Positions 25,597-34,886 are shown, counted from the first letter of the stretch. The stretch: DNA of 64,000 nt from Lachnospiraceae bacterium (GCA_016294075.1 JAEDCQ010000005.1:1-64000), one strand, 5' to 3'. The notes: generated by a model from the sequence alone, not told the origin. Numbers and translations are program-made.

Positions 25597-27843
25597 CTAG
25601 CAATCCAGCAGCTCCTGCTGGGCGGAAATTTCATCCGGAACGGGATTGCCGCTGTTCCGATATTTTAGAATTATCTGGTTAAGTCGGTGAATCTGCTGCC
25701 CCTTATGGATGTTATGTTTGTTCAGACATTCCAAAAAAGCACCGTTGCTCTGTAACTTCCGGCATATCTCATTCGGGAAAGGACAGTAAAGGAAAAGAAT
25801 TCCTCTGCTTACCTTGTTCAGACGGCAGGAACCGGAGGACTCATATTGGATAAAAGCCAGATAGTCCTGAACAAACATCTCTTTATAGCTGTTCTTACAG
25901 TGTTTTAGCATTTCTCTCAGCTTTTCCTTTGCATCATAAGATAAATCCCGGTTCTTTGAGAAGAATTGTACATAACTGCAATAGTCGCTTGTAAGGGAAT
26001 GGGAAGCAAAGTCATTCCAGCGTGCACCCATAGTACGTTTACACATTTCCCAGCGGAATTCACCCGTCATGCGGATAAATGTTTTCTCGGAATTTTCCAT
26101 GTGCAGTGCAGAGATGAGCATGCGTCCCGGTGTGGTTCTGTGCATACCCTCACATTCCTGCCATAGAACCCCTTTGACGCCGGCATTCGGTGTCAGGATA
26201 ATATCCGGCCTGATATCCACGCGGATGGTTTCCTTGATGTTCATATTCAAATCTTCAAATATTATTTCATGATAAAAGGCAGAATAATCAATGGATTTAA
26301 TTTTATCAAAAGAAGCAAGGATTTTCTGCGGTGTCAGAATTAACTCTTCAAGAGGCTTTAAAATATTTTCTTCGATTAGAATCGGACAAAATGTTAAGAC
26401 ACGTCCGAAAGTAATTTTGTTACCTTGTGGAAACATGTTTTCCAGCTCGTATATTACCTTGGCCGAATTATCGGTAAGCATTTCTGCTTCCTGTTGATTG
26501 TCTATTTTGTGCTCGCGTTTGAGCGTACGGACATATGCCGTGTAGTCCTGTTCAAATTCGTTACGTCCCGGCTGTTTGTTACCGCAATAGATTTCCTTAA
26601 ACCATTCTAAGGTGGTGTAGATACCCTGGTCGCGCAGACCATGGAAGGAGGATGCAATTCCATACAAGGTGAAAGCGTTGTCATTTCCGCACAAAGATGC
26701 ATCCATATAGCCGAAATTAAGGAACATTTTAATAATTATGGGTATATCTGCCGCGTCTAAGGCCTTTTTTAAAACGGCTGCATAAATTATATAATATAAA
26801 CGTGTCAACTGCTTGCGGATGCTGTCAATGCCTCGCCCGGTTGCATTTTTGTCCGGGAACTGTTTAAATTGTTCCAGATATTTTTTGAATTCGGAAATTG
26901 TTTCCGAATCAAGACCGGCATAATCAAGAATATAATTGACAGAATCATTTAACTCATTGCGGATTGTTTCTTCCTCTTTGGAGAGTTCTTTCTTTTCACG
27001 GACGGATACTGCTTTTGTTTGGAAACGTGATACACGCTTTACAAGTAAGGATTTATCAATAAGCTGTATCTTTTTAAGTCTTTCGATAATGGAACGGATG
27101 GAAGCATCCACGGTATCTGCATTTGCACCGTTACTTCTTGTGCGGAAAAACAAGTCGCAGTATAAATCAAATATATCCAGATAATCCTCATTTAACAAAG
27201 CATGGATATAGTTTTTTTCTGAGTCAAGAAGTTTTTCGCAGATGTGAAGCATATGTCCGACATCTTCACGGCTCTTATTCAAAAATCCGTATACAAAATG
27301 GGTAGGAACGGTACGGTCAGCCTCTGAAATGATTTTGCACATAGAGGAATAGTACTCTTCTAAGAAAAATGGGGGCGCATCCTCTGTTTTCACAGGCATT
27401 AGATCCTCCATAAAAGGAAGTGTTTTTCCGGGAAGACCGATGGATTTACATGTTGTCTGATATTCTTCGCTAATAGTAAGAACATACTGATAGAGTTCCA
27501 CAGCCTCTTTATACAGTGTCTGAGTATCGCGTATCAAAATGACAATATTACGGCAGAAAGAAAAGATAATTAATTTACGCAAATCGGTATTATTGTCCAA
27601 AATAGCAAGAAGCTCCTCTGCATTATGAAAAGAATACGGAACCAGCGTACAGTCCTCATGTGCCGTATAGGAGCAGGAGTGCACGGGAGATGTGATATCA
27701 AAAATTCCGACAATATCGCCCTTTTTAAGCAGAATATCATGACTGCTGACAGCCGCTGTAACACTTCCGTCTGCGATAATATAAAATATGGTATTGTCAG
27801 TTCCTTCGGAAATAATCGTTTTGTTTGCTGCGTAGTTTTCCAT
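25597..27843 (-). CDS. Large protein with N-terminal cNMP-binding-like domain
   Basis: The 748-residue product begins with a cyclic-nucleotide-binding-type beta-roll (KTIISEGTDNTIFYIIADGS, then VSSHDILLKKGDIVGIFDI and ahedCTLVPYSF, together about residues 8-75). The arginine and the GE(L/I)A motif that hold cyclic nucleotide in CAP-type proteins are missing (GIFD and HSCSY stand there), so the ligand is unlikely to be cAMP. The remaining 650 residues are mostly helical with no motif I recognise, no DNA-binding helix-turn-helix and no membrane helix. It leads the operon with VanZ and HflX. Function is unknown; a sensor or scaffold in the cytoplasm is possible. Confidence 0.7.
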   Translation of the reverse strand: MENYAANKTIISEGTDNTIFYIIADGSVTAAVSSHDILLKKGDIVGIFDITSPVHSCSYTAHEDCTLVPYSFHNAEELLAILDNNTDLRKLIIFSFCRNIVILIRDTQTLYKEAVELYQYVLTISEEYQTTCKSIGLPGKTLPFMEDLMPVKTEDAPPFFLEEYYSSMCKIISEADRTVPTHFVYGFLNKSREDVGHMLHICEKLLDSEKNYIHALLNEDYLDIFDLYCDLFFRTRSNGANADTVDASIRSIIERLKKIQLIDKSLLVKRVSRFQTKAVSVREKKELSKEEETIRNELNDSVNYILDYAGLDSETISEFKKYLEQFKQFPDKNATGRGIDSIRKQLTRLYYIIYAAVLKKALDAADIPIIIKMFLNFGYMDASLCGNDNAFTLYGIASSFHGLRDQGIYTTLEWFKEIYCGNKQPGRNEFEQDYTAYVRTLKREHKIDNQQEAEMLTDNSAKVIYELENMFPQGNKITFGRVLTFCPILIEENILKPLEELILTPQKILASFDKIKSIDYSAFYHEIIFEDLNMNIKETIRVDIRPDIILTPNAGVKGVLWQECEGMHRTTPGRMLISALHMENSEKTFIRMTGEFRWEMCKRTMGARWNDFASHSLTSDYCSYVQFFSKNRDLSYDAKEKLREMLKHCKNSYKEMFVQDYLAFIQYESSGSCRLNKVSRGILFLYCPFPNEICRKLQSNGAFLECLNKHNIHKGQQIHRLNQIILKYRNSGNPVPDEISAQQELLDC

Positions 27844-28088
27844 ATTTCAGTTTCCCCTATATTTTCAATAATCTGTACACAACTATTACACAACTATAAT
27901 GAAGCTTTCCTCTGAAAGCAAGCTTGCACGGAGAGCTTGCATTAAGGATATCTTTACGGCTTATTGTATCATAATTTAGCTGTTTTTTACAGAAGAATAC
28001 TGTACTTTTAGAAAAATTATGGTAAAATTAATAAAAGTCTGTAAGTTTATAGAACGAATGAACTAATTTCTTACATGTAGGAGAGAGT
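27844..28088. other. Intergenic region between divergent genes
   Basis: It contains a GCAAGCT/AGCTTGC inverted pair near 27919-27940 and a TAAAAT box preceded by TGG around 28019-28028 that could be an extended -10 for the plus-strand gene. No further gene is visible. Confidence 0.35.
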
Positions 28089-28550
28089 ATGGGAACAGAA
28101 CAATTAACTCCGGGTCAGGTAATTGATATGTATAAGGCAGATACGGCAAAGCTAAAGCTGCATCTGGCATATCTTGAAAAAGTAAGCGGTCAGGTCGTTA
28201 CAAGTACATTTGACCAGGATGGTATTTCACAGCATTCATTGGTATTCCCCGTATATGATGGGAATCTGCTTCGCTTTATCAGAGATGCCGAGCAGACGGT
28301 ATTTATGGATAAAAATTACCGGTATGTATATTCACGTTTCCGCATCAAAAGTGCAGAGGATGAACTTTCTGTGATCCGGAAATGTACGATTTTACAGATG
28401 GATGTAATCAGCGGTATCCTTTCCAAATATATATTGGGCGGACGTACGAAAGCTTCTTTGTGGAGCGAGGGAGTACGCAACGGTATTTTTGTGGCGGCGA
28501 TTACAAAAGCGGATGATTTGATTCATTTCTGGGAAAGTGAAACGAAGTAA
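28089..28550 (+). CDS. Conserved Lachnospiraceae protein, possibly DUF6145
   Basis: The 153-residue, soluble product has a beta-strand region (VVTSTFDQDGISQHSLVFPVY, residues about 36-56) and several helices, without catalytic or metal-binding motifs. I associate it with a small uncharacterised family of Lachnospiraceae, probably DUF6145, but I am not sure of the number. AGGAGAGAG precedes the ATG. A TetR regulator begins just after its stop, so the two are probably one operon. The function is not known. Confidence 0.62.
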   Translation: MGTEQLTPGQVIDMYKADTAKLKLHLAYLEKVSGQVVTSTFDQDGISQHSLVFPVYDGNLLRFIRDAEQTVFMDKNYRYVYSRFRIKSAEDELSVIRKCTILQMDVISGILSKYILGGRTKASLWSEGVRNGIFVAAITKADDLIHFWESETK

Positions 28551-28587
28551 TGATAAAGCTGTTTTTGACGGCAGAATGAGAGATAAG

Positions 28588-29175
28588 ATGAGTGAGAAAA
28601 CAGAAAAGAAAAGAGATTGGATTATTCGGTGTGCACATAGTGTATTTGCATTAAAGGGATACCGTTGTGTTACAATGAAGGATATTGTGGAAGCAAGCAG
28701 TATCAGCAGAGGTGGATTGTATCTGTATTTCTCATCCGTGGAAGAGGTTTTTCTGGCAGTTTTGGATAAGGAAGAAAAAAGAACGGATGAGGATTTTGCA
28801 AATGAGCAGCTTCAAACAGCCTCTAATGTAGAAATGCTGCTGTGGTTTTTGAAGGCGCAGAAGAAAGAAATTTTGCAAAAAAAGGGAAGTCTTCTGACAG
28901 CGAAATACGAATATGCATTTGCATGCAGGGAGAATAAAAAATCTTCCCCTTTACAAAAGGAGATGAAAAAAGCATCCTTGGTTTTACAAAAGCTGTTGGA
29001 GCGTGGAATCGAAAGCGGAGAATTTGTCTGCTTTGATTCTGTGAGGGAAGCAGAAAATATGATGCTTGCAATCGAGGGAATGAAGGTACTTGCCTGCACA
29101 ACCGGAATCGGAGAGAAGAAAGTGGATAGTGAATTCCTCTATATGATGCAGAGAATTGTGCCGGAGGAAATATAG
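28588..29175 (+). CDS. TetR/AcrR family transcriptional regulator
   Basis: The product has about 195 residues. The N-terminal helix-turn-helix is clear: AHSVFALKGYRCVTMKDIV followed by SISRGGLYLYFSSVEEVFLAVL. The C-terminal ligand-binding half is helical and not family-specific. In-frame starts exist at GTG 28537, ATG 28576 and ATG 28588; the last gives MSEKTEKKRDWII, a normal distance before the helix-turn-helix, but no strong Shine-Dalgarno sequence decides it. It follows the small conserved gene and ends at a terminator; no efflux pump or enzyme target is adjacent. Confidence 0.82.
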   Translation: MSEKTEKKRDWIIRCAHSVFALKGYRCVTMKDIVEASSISRGGLYLYFSSVEEVFLAVLDKEEKRTDEDFANEQLQTASNVEMLLWFLKAQKKEILQKKGSLLTAKYEYAFACRENKKSSPLQKEMKKASLVLQKLLERGIESGEFVCFDSVREAENMMLAIEGMKVLACTTGIGEKKVDSEFLYMMQRIVPEEI

Positions 29176-29183
29176 GAAGTATA

Positions 29184-29213
29184 AAAGTGCGGACCGGGGT
29201 CGGCACTTTTTGA
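29184..29213 (+). terminator. Terminator after the TetR gene
   Basis: AAAAGTGCGGACC pairs with GGTCGGCACTTTT with a single mismatch and ends in a T run. Confidence 0.75.
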
Positions 29214-29258
29214 TTGCGAAAAAAAACATTCTTCCTGCAGAATAAGATGTTTTTGCCG

Positions 29259-29286
29259 TTGCAAAATAGGCGTTTTTCTGTATAAT
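29259..29286 (+). promoter_or_regulatory. purL promoter
   Basis: TTGCAA (29259-29264) and TATAAT (29281-29286) are spaced by 16 bases. The leader of about 85 bases before the ATG shows no purine-riboswitch core that I can recognise. Confidence 0.6.
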
Positions 29287-29378
29287 TGAAGTGGTAGTTA
29301 TAACAGAATCAATATTACATAATCCATCCGGCAGCAGACCGGTCAGATTACAGCATAAAAAGCAGAAGAGAGGATAAG

Positions 29379-32300
29379 ATGGGAAACGTTAAGCGTATCT
29401 ACGTGGAAAAGAAAGATGATTATGCGGTAAAAGGCAGAGAATTACAGGAGGATATTGCGAATTACCTGAGTATTGCAGGAGTTAAAAAGGTCAGGGAACT
29501 GATTCGCTATGATGTGGAAAATATTTCCGATGAAACATTTGAGACTGCCTGCCGGACAGTATTTTCAGAGCCTCCGGTTGATATTTTATATCGGGAGGAT
29601 TTTCCGCAGAATGAAGGAGACCGCGCATTCAGCGTAGAGTATCTGCCCGGACAGTTTGACCAGAGAGCAGACTCTGCTGTTCAGTGTATCCGCTTTTTAA
29701 ATGAAGAAGAAAATCCGATTATTAAGACGGCAGTTACTTATGTAATCGAAGGCGGTATCAGTGATGAGGAATTAGATAAAATTAAAGCATACTGCATCAA
29801 CCCGGTAGATTCCAGGGAAACAGGTCTTGAAAAGCCGGATACATTGATTACCGAGTACGATGAGCCTGCGGATGTCGTTATTTTTGACGGCTTTAGTGCA
29901 ATGGATGAAGAAAACTTGGAAGAACTTTATCGTTCACTTGGGCTTGCCATGACATTTAAGGATTTTAAACATATTCAGAATTATTTTGCAAATGAGGAAA
30001 AACGTGATCCGTCTATGACGGAAATTCGCGTATTGGATACCTATTGGTCCGACCATTGCAGACATACGACATTTTCAACAGAGCTTAAGAATATTACATT
30101 TGAAGACGGTTATTACAGAACTCCGATTGAGACAAGCTATCAGAGTTATTTGGATACAAGGGAAGAAATATTCAAAGGAAGAGAAGATAAATTCGTATGT
30201 CTTATGGACCTTGCATTAATGGGCATGCGTAAATTACGTGAGGACGGCAAACTGGATGATATGGAGGTATCTGACGAAATCAATGCCTGCTCCGTTGTTG
30301 TTCCGGTTGAAATGGACTATGGAAACGGTCCTGTGACAGAAGAGTGGCTTATATTTTTCAAGAACGAAACACACAATCACCCGACAGAAATCGAACCGTT
30401 TGGTGGTGCGGCAACCTGTCTTGGCGGTGCAATCCGTGACCCGCTTTCCGGACGCGGTTATGTATATCAGGCAATGCGTGTAACCGGAGCTGCCGACCCT
30501 ACAGTACCTGTAAGCGCGACATTAAAGGGAAAATTGTCCCAGAAAAAACTGGTTCGTGGTGCGGCAAGCGGTTATTCTTCTTATGGTAACCAGATTGGTC
30601 TTGCAACAGGTTATGTAAAAGAAATTTATCATCCGAATTATGTGGCTAAGAGAATGGAAATCGGTGCCGTTATGGGGGCTGCTCCAAGACGCTGCGTAAA
30701 ACGTGAGAACTCGGATCCGGGTGATATCATCATTTTACTCGGTGGACAGACCGGACGTGACGGCTGCGGTGGTGCGACAGGCTCTTCCAAGGTACATACG
30801 GAAGCAAGTATCGAAACCTGCGGTGCTGAAGTACAGAAGGGTAATGCACCGACTGAGCGTAAGATTCAGCGTTTATTCCGTCGTGAAGAAGTAAGCAGAT
30901 TAATTAAGAAATGCAATGACTTTGGCGCAGGTGGTGTATCCGTAGCAATCGGTGAATTGGCAGATGGTCTTACCGTTGACCTTGATAAGGTGCCTAAAAA
31001 ATATGCAGGTCTTGACGGAACAGAGCTTGCTATTTCCGAATCACAGGAACGAATGGCAGTTGTTGTGGATCCTAAGGATGCAGCGGAATTCTTACAGTAT
31101 GCAACGGAAGAAAATTTAGAGGCAACAGAGGTTGCCGTAGTAACAGAAAGTCCTCGTCTTGTACTGAAATGGAGAGGTAGAGAAATCGTAAACTTAAGCA
31201 GGGCATTCTTAGACACAAATGGAGCACATCAGGAAACAGACGTAACGGTTACGCTTCCGGATGAAAAGAAACAGTGTCTGGATACGATTGCAATACCTGC
31301 AGTGAAGGACGCGGTAGAAAAAGAAGATATAAAGGGCGCATGGATTTCCATGTTGAAGGATTTGAATGTATGCTCGCAGAAGGGACTTGTCGAAATGTTT
31401 GACTCCTCCATCGGAGCAGCAAGTGTGGTTATGCCTTACGGTGGTAAATACCAGTTGACCGAAACACAGTCTATGATAGCGAAGCTTCCTGTACTAAAGG
31501 GCAAGACAGACGTTGTGACGATGATGAGCTACGGATTTGATCCGTATGTATCGGCATGGAGCCCATACCACGGTGCAATTTATGCAATTACACAGTCTAT
31601 GGCCAAAATTGTGGCAGCAGGCGGTGATTATAAAAAGATTCGATTTACATTCCAGGAATATTTCAAGCGTATGACAGAGGATGCTTCCCGCTGGGGACAG
31701 CCGTTTTCTGCACTGCTTGGTGCATTTGATGCACAGTTGGGATACGGACTGCCTTCTATCGGCGGTAAAGACAGTATGTCCGGAACCTTTAATGATATTG
31801 ATGTTCCGCCTACACTTGTTTCCTTTGCCGTTGATGTTGCAAAGACAGGGGATATAGTGACTCCGGAATTAAAGAGGGATGGCAATAAGCTTATCCGTTT
31901 TGCAATTGAAAAGGATGATTATGACATCCCTGTATATGAGAAGGTTATGGCTCTTTATGACAGTATCGGTAAGCTGATGCAGGATGGTGTCATTGTTTCC
32001 GCATATGCGCTTGACTGTTATGGTATTGCAGCCGCCGCAAGTAAGATGGCATTCGGTAATAGGTTGGGAATCACATTCTCGGATGAGCTGGAAGCGGAGG
32101 AATTGTTTACAGGTGCTTTGGGAGACCTTTTGGTAGAGGCTGATGCCGACAGAATAAGTGAAATTGATTTGGATTATGATATAATCGGTACAGTACGTGA
32201 TAACGGCAGATTCACATTCGGCAATACAGAAATAGAGGTAGAGGATGCAATATGCGCATGGAGCTCTACTTTAGAAAAGGTATTCCCTACAAAGGCAGTG

Positions 32301-33173
32301 AAAGCAACAGATGCTTTGGATACACCTGTTTATAAAGCAGATTCCATCTATGTCTGCAAAAACAAGATTGCCCGACCGACCGTATTCATTCCGGTATTCC
32401 CGGGAACAAACTGTGAGTACGACAGCCGCAAGGCATTTGAACGTGCCGGTGCACATGTGGAAACAAGAGTATTCAAAAATATGACAGCAAGTCAGATTCG
32501 TGAATCGGTAGAAGAATTTGAACGCGCTATTAATCAGGCACAGATAATTATGTTCCCCGGTGGCTTCTCAGCCGGAGATGAACCGGACGGAAGCGCAAAA
32601 TTCTTTGCTACGGCATTCCGCAACGAAAAGATGAAAGAAGCGGTTATGCGTCTCTTAGATGAGAGAGACGGTCTTGCACTCGGTATCTGTAACGGTTTCC
32701 AGGCTCTTATCAAGCTTGGTCTTGTACCGCACGGTAAGATTGTAGGACAGGATGAAAATTCACCGACGCTGACATTCAATACGATTAACCGCCATATCTC
32801 AAAGATGGCATATACAAAGGTTGTAAGCAATAAGTCTCCTTGGCTTGCACAGGCAGAACTTGGAGGGACTTATGTAAACCCTGCTTCTCATGGAGAAGGA
32901 CGCTTTGTTGCTCCAAAGGAATGGCTGGATAAGTTATTTGCAAACGGACAGGTAGCAACCGTATATGCGGATCCGGAAGGAAATGTTTCCATGGATGAGG
33001 AGTGGAATATCAACGGTTCGTATTGCTCTATTGAAGGTATTACATCACCTGACGGTCGTTGCTTTGGTAAGATGGCGCACAGCGAAAGAAGAGATACTTC
33101 CGTTGCCGTAAACATTTACGGTGAACAGGACCTTAAGATTTTTGAATCCGGCGTCGCTTATTTCAGAGATTAA
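29379..33173 (+). CDS. purL: Phosphoribosylformylglycinamidine synthase, single-chain
   Basis: The enzyme makes FGAM from FGAR, ATP and glutamine in purine synthesis. At 1264 residues it is the large fused form, with both AIR-synthase-like halves and a C-terminal glutaminase. HSDHCRHTTFSTE-like sequence (YWSDHCRHTTFSTELK) near residue 226, ETHNHPTEIEPFGGAATCLGG-type ATP-binding sequence near 330 and GGKDSMSGTF near 795 mark the synthetase. LALGICNGFQAL has the glutaminase nucleophile, Cys about 1104, and SHGEGRFVAP near 1168 has the catalytic histidine. AGAGAGGA precedes the ATG. It is a single-gene unit ended by a strong bidirectional terminator. Confidence 0.96.
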   Translation: MGNVKRIYVEKKDDYAVKGRELQEDIANYLSIAGVKKVRELIRYDVENISDETFETACRTVFSEPPVDILYREDFPQNEGDRAFSVEYLPGQFDQRADSAVQCIRFLNEEENPIIKTAVTYVIEGGISDEELDKIKAYCINPVDSRETGLEKPDTLITEYDEPADVVIFDGFSAMDEENLEELYRSLGLAMTFKDFKHIQNYFANEEKRDPSMTEIRVLDTYWSDHCRHTTFSTELKNITFEDGYYRTPIETSYQSYLDTREEIFKGREDKFVCLMDLALMGMRKLREDGKLDDMEVSDEINACSVVVPVEMDYGNGPVTEEWLIFFKNETHNHPTEIEPFGGAATCLGGAIRDPLSGRGYVYQAMRVTGAADPTVPVSATLKGKLSQKKLVRGAASGYSSYGNQIGLATGYVKEIYHPNYVAKRMEIGAVMGAAPRRCVKRENSDPGDIIILLGGQTGRDGCGGATGSSKVHTEASIETCGAEVQKGNAPTERKIQRLFRREEVSRLIKKCNDFGAGGVSVAIGELADGLTVDLDKVPKKYAGLDGTELAISESQERMAVVVDPKDAAEFLQYATEENLEATEVAVVTESPRLVLKWRGREIVNLSRAFLDTNGAHQETDVTVTLPDEKKQCLDTIAIPAVKDAVEKEDIKGAWISMLKDLNVCSQKGLVEMFDSSIGAASVVMPYGGKYQLTETQSMIAKLPVLKGKTDVVTMMSYGFDPYVSAWSPYHGAIYAITQSMAKIVAAGGDYKKIRFTFQEYFKRMTEDASRWGQPFSALLGAFDAQLGYGLPSIGGKDSMSGTFNDIDVPPTLVSFAVDVAKTGDIVTPELKRDGNKLIRFAIEKDDYDIPVYEKVMALYDSIGKLMQDGVIVSAYALDCYGIAAAASKMAFGNRLGITFSDELEAEELFTGALGDLLVEADADRISEIDLDYDIIGTVRDNGRFTFGNTEIEVEDAICAWSSTLEKVFPTKAVKATDALDTPVYKADSIYVCKNKIARPTVFIPVFPGTNCEYDSRKAFERAGAHVETRVFKNMTASQIRESVEEFERAINQAQIIMFPGGFSAGDEPDGSAKFFATAFRNEKMKEAVMRLLDERDGLALGICNGFQALIKLGLVPHGKIVGQDENSPTLTFNTINRHISKMAYTKVVSNKSPWLAQAELGGTYVNPASHGEGRFVAPKEWLDKLFANGQVATVYADPEGNVSMDEEWNINGSYCSIEGITSPDGRCFGKMAHSERRDTSVAVNIYGEQDLKIFESGVAYFRD

Positions 33174-33236
33174 TATTTCTTCGGGGACGGATATTGTTTC
33201 AGAAATAGGCATTCCTTTAAGAAAGAGATTCATTGA

Positions 33237-33279
33237 AAAAACCCTTGTAAAAAGGTATATACTTTTTACAAGGGTTTTT
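33237..33279. terminator. 18-bp bidirectional terminator between purL and tRNA-Gly
   Basis: AAAAACCCTTGTAAAAAG (33237-33254) and CTTTTTACAAGGGTTTTT (33262-33279) pair perfectly. The arm ends supply the U tract on both strands, so it serves purL and the convergent tRNA. Confidence 0.88.
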
Positions 33280-33280
33280 A

Positions 33281-33351
33281 AGCAGGATACGGGAGTCGAA
33301 CCCGCCTATCCAGCTTGGGAAGCTGGCGCCCTACCGATAGACTAATCCTGC
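33281..33351 (-). tRNA. tRNA-Gly (anticodon CCC)
   Basis: Read on the minus strand, the acceptor arms GCAGGAT and ATCCTGC pair fully. The anticodon arm CCAGC-TTCCCAA-GCTGG gives anticodon CCC, and the T arm CGGGTTCGACTCCCG is standard. The discriminator base is T, and CCA is not encoded. It would read GGG glycine codons. The 71-nucleotide length is normal. Confidence 0.93.
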
Positions 33352-33422
33352 ATCTATATATTAAAAACAGTATATTTCTTTCTTGGTGATTCGTCAAGGC
33401 TAAAGAAGTGTGAGCTTGCTAT

Positions 33423-33519
33423 AAAGGAAGCGGAGTCTGGCACAAAGGAAGCGGAATCTGGCACAAAGGAAGCGGAGTCTGGCACAAAGGAAGCGGAATC
33501 TGCAACAAAAGAATTGTGA
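33423..33519 (+). repeat. 21-bp tandem repeat encoding KEAESGT-type heptads
   Basis: Four units of a 21-bp sequence run from 33423 to 33506 with a fifth decayed one after them. In one frame they read KEAESGT, and units alternate GAG and GAA at the same codon. The frame is open from 33346 to a TGA at 33517-33519, but no start codon is visible, so this is probably a fragment of a former gene or a simple expansion. Confidence 0.75.
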
Positions 33520-33571
33520 ATCTGCTACATGAAATTGATGTGGGGAGTGTATGCTTAATTTTATGTGCATT

Positions 33572-33720
33572 AATACCCCGCTAATTAAATAAAACGGGGT
33601 ATTGGCGAATGATTGGATAATATATACCCCTGTAAGTGAAATAAATGGGAGAGTTTATTGATTTTTGGGGTAGGTGAGACTATTTTTTTTGCTATATACC
33701 CCGGCAGTGTATTAAACGAC
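33572..33720. repeat. TACCCCG/CGGGGTA hairpin cluster
   Basis: AATACCCCG (33572-33580) pairs perfectly with CGGGGTATT (33595-33603). Further copies of the TACCCC or GGGGTA core follow near 33635, 33668 and 33703. Sequence around GATTGGATAATAT also resembles GATTGGACAATAT near position 120. No gene is visible here. Confidence 0.5.
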
Positions 33721-33819
33721 TATTTAGGCTACATTAATAAGCGCTGAAGTTTCAAAGTGTTGTTGGAATCCGTTAATGAGCATCTATAATATCATACTAC
33801 TGAAGTATTAACTGGAAAG

Positions 33820-33981
33820 AACATAGATAAAGATAATCCGAAGGACATAGATAAAGATAATCCGAAGGACATAGATAAAGATAATCCGAAGGACATAGGG
33901 AACGATAATCCGAAAAATATAGATATTGGTAATTTGAAGATTTTAGTAAGAGATGAAAAGATGATTTATGTAAATGTATAA
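33820..33981 (+). repeat. 24-bp tandem repeat encoding DIDKDNPK-type octads
   Basis: About five units of 24 bp run from 33820 to about 33940, the first three almost identical and the later ones diverged. In frame they read DIDKDNPK and lead to a TAA at 33979-33981. No start codon is seen before the repeat; upstream there is a TAA at 33787. It is in the same reading frame as the 21-bp repeat upstream, but stops lie between them. Confidence 0.7.
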
Positions 33982-34006
33982 TAGATACAATAAGAAGGAG
34001 ACCTGT

Positions 34007-34477
34007 ATGGAAAAGACAAATGTTATGCGGATATTAGAACAAAAGAAAGTACCATATCAAGCGTATACTTACGCAGATACGGATGCCATTAGCGGAATAG
34101 AGGTCGCAGAAACTCTTAATCAGAATCCGAAGCAGGTATTTAAAACATTGGTAACAGTCGGCGCGTCAAAACGCAATTATGTATTTGTTGTACCGGTATG
34201 CAGCGAACTGCATTTGAAAAAAGCAGCAAAAGCAGTGGGGGAGAAGAGTATCGAGATGATAAAGTCGAAGGAATTGCTACCGTTGACAGGTTATATTCAT
34301 GGTGGCTGTTCACCGATTGGTATGAAAAAGCTTTTTAAGACGGTGGTTGATGCATCGGCAAAGGAATATGATACTATTTTTTTCAGTGCAGGAAAAATCG
34401 GTTATCAGGTACAGGTTGCACCCGGGGATTTGAAGAAGGTGATTCCATATGAATTCGGAGATATTGTCGGAGAGTAG
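34007..34477 (+). CDS. ybaK: YbaK/EbsC family Cys-tRNA(Pro) deacylase
   Basis: YbaK-type proteins hydrolyse cysteine wrongly attached to tRNA-Pro. The 156-residue product has the family core: QNPKQVFKTLV near residue 42, KKAAKAVGEKSIEM near 75 and the glycine-rich GYIHGGCSPIGMKK near 98. AAGGAG six bases before the ATG at 34007 decides the start over an upstream in-frame ATG at 33974, which would begin inside the preceding repeat frame. It stands alone between two repeat-rich non-coding regions, an unusual setting for a housekeeping gene. Confidence 0.9.
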   Translation: MEKTNVMRILEQKKVPYQAYTYADTDAISGIEVAETLNQNPKQVFKTLVTVGASKRNYVFVVPVCSELHLKKAAKAVGEKSIEMIKSKELLPLTGYIHGGCSPIGMKKLFKTVVDASAKEYDTIFFSAGKIGYQVQVAPGDLKKVIPYEFGDIVGE

Positions 34478-34504
34478 GATTACATCTTTATAAAGTAGAT
34501 TATA

Positions 34505-34695
34505 TAATAGAATTTTTTTTATATACCAGGATTCGGTTTATATAACAGGATTCAGTTTATATAACAGGATTCAGTTTATATAACAGAATTTGGCCTTTAT
34601 AACATGATTCGGTTTATATAATAGGATTTGGCTTTTATATCAGGATTTGATTTTTATAATTGGATTTGGCTTTTACAACAAGATTTGTTTTATTT
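34505..34695 (+). repeat. Degenerate 19-bp tandem repeat, about nine copies
   Basis: Units related to ATAACAGGATTCAGTTTAT run head to tail, two of them identical and the rest diverged. The period is not a multiple of three and no open frame is kept. It begins soon after the ybaK stop. Confidence 0.75.
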
Positions 34696-34757
34696 TAGGC
34701 AACTTCTATTATGATTAAGGCTTTATTATAGGCATGCTTTATTATAGATATTTTCAC

Positions 34758-34886
34758 GGGGTATTTTGAAAGGATTTTGTTTCAAAATACCCTGATTTAA
34801 ATATATTCATATGATAAAATTTGCGTAGATGGCAGTAGAATGACCTGATGTACTCGTATTACCCCGTAAACAAAATGAAACGGGGC
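34758..34886. repeat. Two GGGTA/TACCC-core hairpins upstream of queH
   Basis: GGGTATTTTGAAA (34759-34771) pairs perfectly with TTTCAAAATACCC (34780-34792). CCCCGT (34862-34867) pairs with ACGGGG (34880-34885). Both use the core seen near 33.6 kb and at the left end of the window. No gene lies between 34478 and 34992. Confidence 0.55.

Noticed and set aside
29287..29378. Purine riboswitch upstream of purL
   Set aside because: The leader is short and shows neither the conserved loops nor the three-way junction of the purine aptamer.
33423..34695. Possible CRISPR array
   Set aside because: The units are directly adjacent tandem repeats without unique spacers, and no cas gene is present.
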